A stretch of 64,000 nt of DNA from Scleroderma bovista (taxonomy: Eukaryota > Basidiomycota > Agaricomycetes > Boletales > Sclerodermataceae): positions 62,001-126,000 of the forward strand of contig JAYMGJ010000141.1 of the NCBI GenBank assembly GCA_037178675.1, written 5' to 3'. Made by a program: the position numbers and the translations under genes. This document shows, one piece after another, positions 55,350 to 64,000 of the stretch (the first letter of the stretch is position 1; every line of letters starts with the position of its first letter). The notes under the pieces were generated by a model that made no database searches, was not told where the DNA came from, and saw only the letters and a list, made by a program, of their open reading frames with translations.

Positions 55350-56906
55350 ATGCCAGTCCAGCAATTATTAGGAGCATTCGAAAACTACGTGTCAAATAAC
55401 ATCCCCATCCATTTACTCGATGTTCGCAATATTCAGGTGACCAGCAATATCAGCGACTTGACACTATTGACGAGAGAACATGTCCGGAAAATTTCGCTCC
55501 CAAAGATAGAAGTGCTTGAAGAGGCCGATATCCTCGCGGAATGGGCTTTACTAGGTCTTGAGGAATGGGAGGACTGGCGCGAATGTGACTTGACACCCTT
55601 GATTCGAGGGCACATCAAATACGCCATCTTTTCGCATCGCTGGTCCAGCACGGGAGAGCCGTCCTTCACAGACATATCCCAGCGGAATGATACCTTCGGT
55701 ACCGGTGATGGCTGGATGAAACTACTACATTTCTGCAAGAAAGCGAAGGAGCACGGGTGCGATTATGCCTGGTCAGACACCTGCTGCATCAACAAGACAA
55801 GCAGCGCAGAGTTAGAGGAGGCCATCAGATCTATGTATCGATGGTATAGCAATGCCGAGGTGTGCATCGCCTACCTCGAGGGTTCGTCGAGTGTGAAGGA
55901 CTTTGGAACGGAACCATGGTTTACCCGTGGATGGACCCTGCAAGAACTGCTTGCACCGCGCAAGATCAAGTTTTATGGCAAAGGATGGGATCCCATTCTT
56001 TCCCAAATGTCTCTCGAAAGCAATGACAAGGAACAACATGACCTATCGAACGCAATAGAACAAGTTACCAGAATACCCCAATACCAACTTGTTAATTTCC
56101 GCCCTGGGTGTTACAGGGTGTGGGAGAAACTGCTGTGGGCCTCGAGGCGAACAACGACAAGAAGGGAGGATATGGCATACTGTCTCGTTGGAATGCTCAA
56201 TATTAGCATGTCTATTGCTTACGGAGAAGGTGATTGGGCTTTCCACAGGTTGATGGAGGCCATCCTGCAGAGATGCACCGAACCTGAGATATTCGCATGG
56301 ATCGGACAACCGTCCCCATATTCTCTTGTGTTGCCCAGCTCTCCTGCATGCTATGAGAGGATCTGGGACCTCCAAACGGCAAGGGAACTTCGTCTTCAAC
56401 CATCGCAAGATTGGCAAGTGTTGCCTGCGTGGAATTCAAATATAGGAGACAGGACACTTATGTTAACGATACACGGGCTGGAAATAGAGCTGCTCATCGC
56501 TGAAGTGGAGATGGTTGCGGTCGATGACAACATATCCCATGGTGACACTTGGCTAACCCTGCGCCTCGACTGGAACTTGTCAGGAAGCGCAAGTGCTGGG
56601 GAGACAATCAGGGTGCATACGGATATCAGGCGATTATATCTGGAACCCGTGTGGGTCTTGGGTGTCATTAATTATGAGAAGACCAGTGCAGGCCGTGGAC
56701 AACTTCGTACAGGGGTCAGCTATCTTTGTTTTCTATTAGGCAGTCCGTACAACCCCACCAGGTGGACCAAGTTTTCCACGAGAAATCCTTTAATCCTTCA
56801 ATGCGAACACGAAGTTGAAGTACCGCTTCGAAAGGTTTGCCTTCAGCATAGGTCCGCTACCCAAGAATATTTACCATGGCTAAAGAAACCGGTGGCTCGC
56901 TTTTGA
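55350..56906 (+). CDS. HET domain protein (heterokaryon incompatibility type)
   Basis: Seen: a single 518-residue exon. HLLDVRNIQV opens the HET module as in mushroom HET proteins; IKYAIFSHRWSSTGEPSFTD, LLHFCKKAKEHGCDYAWSDT, CCINKTSSAELEEAIRSMYR, WYSNAEVCIAYLEG and WFTRGWTLQELLAPRKIKFY are the diagnostic HET blocks. RTTTRREDMAYCLVGMLNIS, then MSIAYGEGDWAFHRLMEAIL, marks the usual end of the core. The C-terminal 150 residues have no family I recognise. HET domains are TIR-like and trigger programmed cell death in nonself recognition in other fungi (family knowledge). FSHRW replaces the commoner SHTW. No NACHT or WD repeats are attached. Confidence 0.88.
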   Translation: MPVQQLLGAFENYVSNNIPIHLLDVRNIQVTSNISDLTLLTREHVRKISLPKIEVLEEADILAEWALLGLEEWEDWRECDLTPLIRGHIKYAIFSHRWSSTGEPSFTDISQRNDTFGTGDGWMKLLHFCKKAKEHGCDYAWSDTCCINKTSSAELEEAIRSMYRWYSNAEVCIAYLEGSSSVKDFGTEPWFTRGWTLQELLAPRKIKFYGKGWDPILSQMSLESNDKEQHDLSNAIEQVTRIPQYQLVNFRPGCYRVWEKLLWASRRTTTRREDMAYCLVGMLNISMSIAYGEGDWAFHRLMEAILQRCTEPEIFAWIGQPSPYSLVLPSSPACYERIWDLQTARELRLQPSQDWQVLPAWNSNIGDRTLMLTIHGLEIELLIAEVEMVAVDDNISHGDTWLTLRLDWNLSGSASAGETIRVHTDIRRLYLEPVWVLGVINYEKTSAGRGQLRTGVSYLCFLLGSPYNPTRWTKFSTRNPLILQCEHEVEVPLRKVCLQHRSATQEYLPWLKKPVARF

Positions 56907-57166
56907 TACTTTCAGGTTCATTAGGGAGTTCCGATGGTCCGTACCACGGGTGTGCTGTATACATGATAAATATGAAATACGAGTCGGGCGGTTGTTTTAT
57001 CATTCGAGCCCATGTGATATGGATCTTATCATCCCTTACTAGTTATCACACCACATCAATTACTTGCCAAGCCAAGGTAATGATCTTTACGCACCTCATC
57101 AGGAGCTCCTATTGTATTTAAGTGGGATGACAAACGGACGGCCTTCTCCAAAGTAGAGAACCAACT

Positions 57167-59369
57167 TTACCTTCTGTACCATCCCCGACACTGGCGTGAA
57201 CCGCATTTGCAACGCTCGGCGCCACGCTTCGCCGTGGGAGATATATCTTCGTCCCAGTACGGTTGATAATCGATGGTAAGCTCTGTGCCTGCCGGGATAT
57301 CTCTGCAAGCAACGAAAGCCACATATGGCATGTTTACCTACAATCAGCGTACGTTAGTAACACGGGAATATCTTTCACTGCATAGGAATATGCCTCACGA
57401 TTGGAATGGTGTCATACACCACCGAGAAAACCACCATGTTTGGACTACAAGAATGACTAGACGAGGGGCACAGTGAATTATCCAAGGGGAGGACTGGGAC
57501 AATAGTTACGCACTTCACAAACCGGGTCCAGTTACCTTTGCAATGGTCAGTCATAGGTTGACCCTACTCTGAGGGTACAGTACCGCAGAAATAGGAATCA
57601 ACTGTGTACTTTTCTCCCAAATTTTCGTCATCCTTTATCTCGGTGCAATCTAGGTCAAAGAGGTAGCCGTGATGTTCGTTCGGAAGGTTATCTATGTCTT
57701 CCCGTCGCCTGAAGGTGAATTCATTTACCAAATTCAGCTCATTCGAGTAAAGCACTTACACCAATTTCCTAAAGAGAGTTATGAGGGGTTATACCGTATA
57801 CCTCGGGTTAGGACGAGAACATACCCAGTGTAGGTTCCCATCACCTTTCCTTTCGGAACTGTAGCCAATGTCCGTGCGCCCCATCCACATCGCTTGGTAT
57901 CAAATATTTCTATTCCGATATCCCGTGGTTTTTGCACCACGCGGTTTTGACAAGTAGGATCGCAACGGCAATACTGCCAGTACGGGTAAGATGAAGAAAG
58001 TCGAACATTTATGCCATCGAACCTGATTACACTCGATAACTTCTGTACCCCGTGGAACATTGAACGTGAACAGGCCCTTCAACGAGTTCTCAGTGAACAA
58101 ATGCTGAAAAGACAAGAGTCCCAACCTTGGAATAAGCATATCTTTTTCTGTTTAAAGAATCCACAGTCTCCGAATTGACTTGACAAGGGCAATCTGATGC
58201 CTCTATACATCGCTGGTGATCACAAGTTATAAAAACATCAGGGGAAACCCGGAACAACTCCTGAAGGTCGCCATCACTGGAGGAGTTACTAACAGGGATG
58301 AATCACGCGAAACAGTCGTAACTCACAATAAATAGCCTTTCTCGATGTACTTGAACCGTTTCAAGTTTGAAAGAATGTCCTCGTCAGCGATATCTTTATC
58401 AATTCTAATTTCTGCTGCCATGGCGCCAGTTGCAGCTCTGGACCATACAGACTCTATACGCGAACGTCTGAAAGGAGTGAGCTACAACTCCTACGGACTC
58501 GACGAAACCTTACAATGATTGCGTAGCTTGAGAGGCATTAGCATCTAAAAGGGAGCACGCACTGCTGGCAGATACTTCATCTGAACTAGGGGGACGCAAA
58601 GCCAACCGCGATGGAGTCACGGAGCAATTAGACTGTGCTGCGTGCTGCGCTGAGGAAGCAGACAAGGTCTCCTTGCGTGGACCTCTCCTCATCACTGAAG
58701 GTGAGGACTGAGAAGGTGTATCACGCGAAGCGATGGAATGTGCAGGAGACTCGGGCCTTGCACCTCTTCGGGATGAGATCGACGCAATGCTACCATTTCG
58801 TCTCACCCTGAGATGTGGCCCGCCATCTTCAACGCTCCGCTCATCGGTATGTCGATACGCATTTTCAACTTCTTGGTCCCAGTTAGCCGGTGATGAAACA
58901 GGGGTACAGCGTTGTTTCTTTTCCTCGTACCCTTGGGCCCGTTGGTGGGTTAGGCGCTGGTGAATGGCATCATCTCCCCATCGAACCTCCATGTCAAGGC
59001 TCTCATCTGCAAGGAGGGAACGTTTCCTGCGCTGAACGCGTTTCCATTTCTTGACCAAGTCCGACCTATCTGGAATGTCGGTTTGCCAAGTCGTGTTTGA
59101 TCCATCTGCTCGAGACCAATCTCCCCATCTAACCTGGTTGTTGTCATTGAGGTGGATACAATAGAAGGGAACGTGGACATACTTCATATCTTAAAGATAG
59201 TCAATAGACGAGATCTGATGGGCTATATTGAAAGCGCTTACCTTGAAGTGCCGTCCAGACGGATCTCCTCACCGACAACGCCCTTCACTGGCCATTCTCC
59301 GTTTTCGTTCCCACCTGAAGCATCACTCCAAGTTTCTTCGGGTGTGGGCGAGCGCTCCCAATCGCGCAT
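57167..59369 (-). CDS. Chromodomain-SET histone H3K9 methyltransferase (Clr4/SUV39-type)
   Basis: Writes H3K9 methylation in heterochromatin (family knowledge). Seen: MRDWERSPTPEETWSDASGG, then chromodomain WPVKGVVGEEIRLDGTSR-YE joined to VRWGDWSRADGSNTTWQTDI. A Ser/Arg-rich linker follows. An intron at about 58470-58513 joins ASQATQSL to RSRIESVWSRAATG in frame, linking the chromodomain half to the SET half. Pre-SET Cys: CDHQRCIEASDCPCQ and YCRCDPTCQNRVVQ; SET: CGWGARTLATVPKGKVMGTY, YLFDLDCTEIKDDENLG, YTVDSYFCGNWTRFVNHSCS, PNMVVFSVVYDTIPIV, AGTELTIDYQPYWDE; post-SET CKCGSRQCRGW. The ATG at 59367-59369 is the first in frame; an upstream exon is possible. Read without the linking intron it would look like two genes. 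Confidence 0.87.
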
Positions 59370-59441
59370 CGTGTCGAATCCACAGTACTGGTTTCTTTCA
59401 GTTCCAAAGGTTGTTTCAGCCGCTTGTGTATTTATCTCGGT

Positions 59442-59447
59442 CACGTG
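59442..59447. promoter_or_regulatory. CACGTG E-box in the clr4-like/RAD54 divergent promoter
   Basis: GGTCACGTGGCC between the divergent starts at 59369 and 59480. Same core as in three other promoters here. Confidence 0.4.
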
Positions 59448-59479
59448 GCCCGACGCGTTTATCCATTTGACCAGCCGTC

Positions 59480-62400
59480 ATGTTCATGCTCAAACGTACA
59501 CCAACGACCACAGACGGTAAAATCGTAGACAGACTCCAAGAGAGCACACGCGTTTTCAAGCCATTCAAGCCGCCCACTATCATCACCAACACGGAGCGCG
59601 TCCAGCCACAACGTAAGCGCAAACGCGTCTCCTACAAGGAACAAGGTGACGATGACGATAAGTGTCGAGGTGGGCGGAAGAAGAAGAAAAACGGAGACCA
59701 AGATGGAACGTACACAGAGGAGGAGCTAAAGGCTGCAATCAAGACTTATCCAGTCTACGAGCCGAAACCCTTCGAGATGGTCCGGCGCTTCTCGATGCCA
59801 ACTATGAGAAATAGGGACGGAGAGGTTATACAGCTGATCCAAACTGGTATCGCGCTCGGTATCAGACCGCAAACGAAGATAATCCCAAGGCCCCTACATG
59901 ATCCTATGGAAGATCATGCCATCGTGTTATATGATCCGACGATAGATGACCGCGAGACAGACGAAGAGAGGAAGGAAAGGGAAAAGGAAGAAGAAAGAGA
60001 TAGGACGGAGAGGGAGGCACGAGAGAAGACTGCTGGCATGCATAATCCTCATAAGAACCTGCGCACGCTTTTAGGTGAAGGAAAGGGCAAAAAGGAAAAG
60101 GTACCAAAGATTCCGGTGGTTATTGACCCTCGGTTGTCGAAGGTTCTTCGGCCACATCAAATTGAGGGAGTCAAGGTCGGGTTGTTTCACTCATTCCTGT
60201 TGAAACTTACCGTTCGTGATGCAGTTCCTGTACAAGTGTACAACAGGCATGATGGTGGAGAACCAGTACGGTTGCATCATGGCAGATGAGATGGGGCTCG
60301 GAAAGACACTGCAGTGTATCACTTTACTCTGGACGCTTGTTAAACAATCCCCTCATCCCGGAAAGCCTACACTAGAGAAGTGCATCATTGCATGTCCCGC
60401 CAGTTTGGTGAAAAATTGGGCAAACGAAATGGGTATGTTGACAACGTGTTCGTTCACGGTCAGTGCTGACCGCGGCATAGTAAAATGGTTGGGCAAAGAC
60501 ACTGTCTCAGTTCTCGCTATTGATGGCAAGGGCGGAAAAGCTGAGTTGATCGAGAAAGTCAACCGTTGGGTAGAAGCCAGAGGGCGGAACGTTACTCAGC
60601 CCGGTTTGTGTTTATTATCCTCATAAGGTCTAATTTCTCAGCCGTCCTTTCCTAGTGATGATCGTTTCTTACGAGACGCTGCGCACGCTTAGCGCTCATC
60701 TGGCTAATTGTAGCATCGGGTTACTCCTTTGCGATGAAGGTCACAGACTGAAGAATTCCGGTAGGTGTAAATTATTGCCCATGCCTACCTGTCGCTGAGG
60801 GCTACAACATAGACTCGCTTACTTTCCAGGCCCTTAATGCTCTTAACGTCAAGCGGCGCGTCATACTGACGGGTACACCGATTCAGGTCTGTGATCGACT
60901 CTTTCAGTACCTATGAACCTAAGGGATGATTTTCCGATTGAAGAATGATCTCTCGGAATACTTCTCATTGCTGAATTTTGCTAACCCCAATTTTCTGGGC
61001 ACACGTGAGGAATTCCGGAGGAACTTCGAAAATGCTATCATTCGTGGGCGTGATGCAGATGCAGCTTCTGAGGTTCAAGCAGAATGCGAAAAGAAACTTA
61101 GAGAGCTCGGCAATCTTGTCACCAAGTTCATCATCCGGCGTACGAATGACTTACTTTCCAAATACTGTGAGTGGACGGCTTTCATCAGGGCGTGTGCTGA
61201 TACCTCACAAACCTTCGTCGACCTCAGTGCCTGTTAAGTACGAACATGTTGTTTTCTGTCGCCTCTCCGACTTTCAGCTTGCATTGTATCGACTGTTTAT
61301 CTCTTCCCCCGAGATCAAGGCACTTCTGCGGGGCACGGATTCTCAACCCCTAAAGGCTATTAATATCCTCAAGAAACTCTGCAATCACCCAGAGTTGCTT
61401 AACCTTCCACATGATCTACGTGGCTCAGAGAAGCTTATCCCCGAGGGATTTGGGGGTGCAGGTATAACGGGCAGGGACCGGAACAAAAGCCATGGCGTGC
61501 ATTGCGAATGGGGAGGCAAATTTCTCGTACTCGAAAGGTTTAGTATTTTTCTTCCACCTGGAAAATGATGCTGAGCATTGTGCGTTGATAGGTTTTTACA
61601 CCAGATCAAGTCAGCAACGAGTGACAAGATCGTGCTCATCAGTAACTACACCCAAACACTTGACTTATTTGAGAAGCTTTGCAAGAGCAAAAAGTACCTT
61701 GTGGCACTTCTATCACTGTTACGCTACTAACACTAACGCCAAAGATATGGGTTTTTTCGGTTGGATGGGACGATGTCAATCACGAAACGGCAGAAACTCG
61801 TCGATCAATTCAACGATCCCAATGGCAAAGAGTTTGTATTCTTGTTGAGTAGCAAGGCTGGGGGATGCGGCATCAACCTCATTGGAGCCAACCGGCTAAT
61901 CTTGTTTGATCCTGGTAAGCTGCTCCTGAATCCGTTGATGATAATGTGCTGCATAACTGTCCCAGACTGGAATCCAGCTGCCGATCAACAAGCGCTGGCA
62001 CGGGTCTGGCGTGATGGACAGAAAAAAGAATGTACGAATTTTGTTGGATTGATGCATCACATTATTTCTAAAGCTTGACAGGTTTTGTTTATCGGTTCAT
62101 ATCTACTGGGACAATTGAGGAGAAGATATTCCAGCGTCAAGCATCCAAACAAGCACTCTCGTCTGCTGTTGTGGACGAGAAGGAGGATGCGGAACGACAC
62201 TTCTCTGTAGAAGCGCTCCGGCAACTGTTCACGTTTAATGAGCATACCCTCTGTGATACACACGACACCTTCAAGTGTAAACGGTGCAAGAACGGGAGAC
62301 AAATCATTAAGTCGTCTGCTTTGCTCTATGGGGATGCAAGCACGTAAGTTCCTCCATTTATTTTGGTTAAATGTCTAGCTGAATTACACGTGTAGATGGA

Positions 62401-62504
62401 ATCATTTCGCCAACGAAGAACTTGAGGGTAATCACGATGATTTACTGCGCGCCGAGGTAGGATCATCAGAAGTGTCTTATGTGTTCCAATATGTCAGTCA
62501 CTAG
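59480..62504 (+). CDS. RAD54: DNA repair/recombination ATPase Rad54
   Basis: SNF2-family translocase that works with Rad51 in homologous recombination. Seen: [20 protein letters not shown], basic N-terminus ([13 protein letters not shown]), [14 protein letters not shown], Walker A region [57 protein letters not shown] (the Rad54 form of the DEAH box), [78 protein letters not shown], helicase motifs V-VI ([40 protein letters not shown]), and the end [20 protein letters not shown] before SH-stop at 62502-62504. Eight or more introns. ATG 59480 or 59486 are both possible. Confidence 0.95.
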
Positions 62505-63128
62505 AGCTGCATACTCCCATCTCATCATTCTTGCATGGGAAGAGCCTTTGCTTGATGTAGTTATATTTCAAGATGGGATAAGAACCCTGGTCTGAACAAC
62601 TTCTAATACCATGCCATTGGTTTACTGGCCACTACAGTATTTGTAAGGGTGGGCCTTACATCAATAAAAATACTCAGGGGCTTGAGTAGGATTCATGATG
62701 GAAATTCAATGTTCTTATGAAGGATATGGGGTGGGTGGCCATAAGTCTAAGACTTGCCTATTCTGACCCTTTCCTTATGTTCACCCACTCCAACTAGCTG
62801 ACACAATGCCAGAATAGCACAAACATTGTCATGATGATGGAGATGCAGGGTAGTGAGGTTGTTTGGGAGGCTGAAAATATGCTCACATCAAGAGAATAGT
62901 GGCACAGGTTGTCCTAGTTTGTTCCAACATCTTTCCTGTCATCCAGATTAAAGACTACATTACATGGACAAGCCATATGACACAGTAATGTGCATACTTA
63001 CATGTTTATTGACAACCAGAAGTTTCTCTACAAAAGGTGTTTTTGGATTGAATGTACATATGTACCATAGGAAAGCAACTGTGTATGAAATACGAACAAA
63101 ATAGAATGAACACAACTTGAACAGATGG
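62505..63128. other. Intergenic between RAD54 and WD40 gene
   Basis: About 620 AT-richer bases containing the 3' ends of two convergent genes. No coding signature, no repeat recognised. Confidence 0.3.
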
Positions 63129-64000
63129 TCACTCTCCTTCATCCATTAGATTGTTGCACTGTACCCATTTAGAACCATGAACCATTCCACTCAGATCAAG
63201 TTCACTTTGTCTTTCCATTTTAAAAACCATGTTGGGTGTATACAATGATGGATTTGGCATGTATGATGGAATCCATAGAAGCAAGTGGTCTTCTGGTCCA
63301 ACAATCCATCCATCATTGTCCAACCCTACTAAAGCCCTGATATTCAACTTGGTGAAAGATGTTCCTTGAATAAACATATTGGCATCCAACAAAGCATGAG
63401 TTTGGTTTGGGGAGTAGCAAGGTGAGGAAAAGGTTTGTCTTGACCTGCTGTCTGATTGCAGATCAACCAGGTCTTCTGTGGCACAACTCCAGAGGCATAC
63501 AGTTGCATCCCCTGACCCTGACACAATGCACTTTCCAGATGGTGAAAATGCCAATGAAGCCACCCAGTCAGTATGCCCCTTGAGAAGACTGCCCAGTTTC
63601 AATCCAGTCTCTGCATCCCACAAACATATGGTCTTGTCTCTGGAACCTGATGCAATCATTTTTCCATCTGGTGAGAATACCACTGCAGTTACTGCATCAC
63701 TATGCCCAATTAGAGGACTGCCCAGTTGTAATCCAGTCTCAGCATTCCACAAGCACAATATTTTTTCCTGGGAACCTGATGCAATCTTCATACCACTTGG
63801 TGAGAAAGCCACTGAAGTTACCCAGTCAGTATGTCCATTAAGAGGATTTCCCAACTGTAATCCAGTCTCAACATCCCACAAACATATGGACTTGTCATGG
63901 GAACCTGATGCAATTTTCTTGCCATCTGGTGAGAATACCACTGAGGTTATTTCATTGGTGTGCCCAATGAATGGACTGCCTAGCTGCAATCCAGTCTCAA
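63129..64000 (-). CDS. WD40-repeat protein, C-terminal part (NACHT-WD40/NWD-like), cut by window edge
   Basis: Seen: four WD units of 43 residues (129 bases each) of the form GHTNEITSVVFSPDGKKIAS, GSHDKSICLWDVETGLQLG, running off the right edge. A non-repeat tail then continues from SCATEDLVDLQSDSRSRQTF through TKLNIRALVGLDNDGWIVGP and EDHLLLWIPSYM to the stop at 63129. High DNA identity among units and the VVFSPDGKKIASGSxDKTI style are typical of fungal STAND proteins with NACHT domains, whose upstream part would lie beyond 64000 (inference). The GPEDHLLLWIP tail motif is common after such repeats in mushrooms. Codon choice is AT-richer than in neighbouring genes. Confidence 0.85.
   Translation of the reverse strand, partial: ETGLQLGSPFIGHTNEITSVVFSPDGKKIASGSHDKSICLWDVETGLQLGNPLNGHTDWVTSVAFSPSGMKIASGSQEKILCLWNAETGLQLGSPLIGHSDAVTAVVFSPDGKMIASGSRDKTICLWDAETGLKLGSLLKGHTDWVASLAFSPSGKCIVSGSGDATVCLWSCATEDLVDLQSDSRSRQTFSSPCYSPNQTHALLDANMFIQGTSFTKLNIRALVGLDNDGWIVGPEDHLLLWIPSYMPNPSLYTPNMVFKMERQSELDLSGMVHGSKWVQCNNLMDEGE

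Noticed and set aside
58510..59187. Chromodomain protein as a separate gene from the SET protein
   Set aside because: The apparent stop after SQATQSL is inside a GTAAGG donor; splicing to the exon before the SET part keeps the frame, so one gene explains both.

Overview
The window reads as nuclear DNA of a basidiomycete fungus, most likely an agaricomycete. Genes are dense and broken by many introns of about 46-60 bases. Conserved eukaryotic housekeeping proteins sit beside families typical of mushrooms: DUF7918, HET, NACHT/WD40-type repeats, F-box/LRR, and Cys-rich single-pass membrane proteins. All gene models come from reading spliced exons by eye against remembered family patterns; no alignment was run.

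Region 1 (1-31 kb) is a compact housekeeping block: TRAPPC3/Bet3, Bud23, Bcs1, a DnaJ-ankyrin-RG protein, Luc7, a large low-complexity protein with a cadherin-like Ig segment, a USP48-type deubiquitinase, Gaa1, TAF7, Sam37/metaxin, a DUF7918 protein, an AP endonuclease, Otu1, Chm7, an F-box/LRR remnant and an aldo-keto reductase. Neighbours are often divergent, sharing promoters of about 100-180 bases, or convergent with gaps of 54-230 bases.

Region 2 (31.7-47.4 kb) is an accessory block: a tandem, segmentally duplicated array of two related families of secreted-then-membrane proteins, all on the minus strand. Family I has four apparently intact copies (A, B, D, E), one broken copy (C) and one fragment. 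Family II has one nearly complete member and three decayed relics. Spacers downstream and segments upstream of the family I genes are duplicated with them. This is the part most likely to hold undescribed biology.

Region 3 (47.6-64 kb) returns to ordinary genes: RPL7 with a probable C/D snoRNA in an intron, a LisH-CTLH-CRA protein, a PQ-loop vacuolar transporter, a kinase-fold protein lacking key catalytic residues next to a divergent HET-domain gene, a chromodomain-SET (Clr4/SUV39-type) methyltransferase divergent from RAD54, and the 3' end of a WD40-repeat gene cut by the window edge.

Main themes: membrane traffic and proteostasis (TRAPP, Gaa1, Sam37, Bcs1, Chm7, Otu1, USP48), chromatin and repair (TAF7, Clr4-like, Rad54, AP endonuclease), ribosome and splicing (Bud23, RPL7, Luc7), and fast-evolving surface or recognition families (array, HET/pseudokinase pair, WD40).
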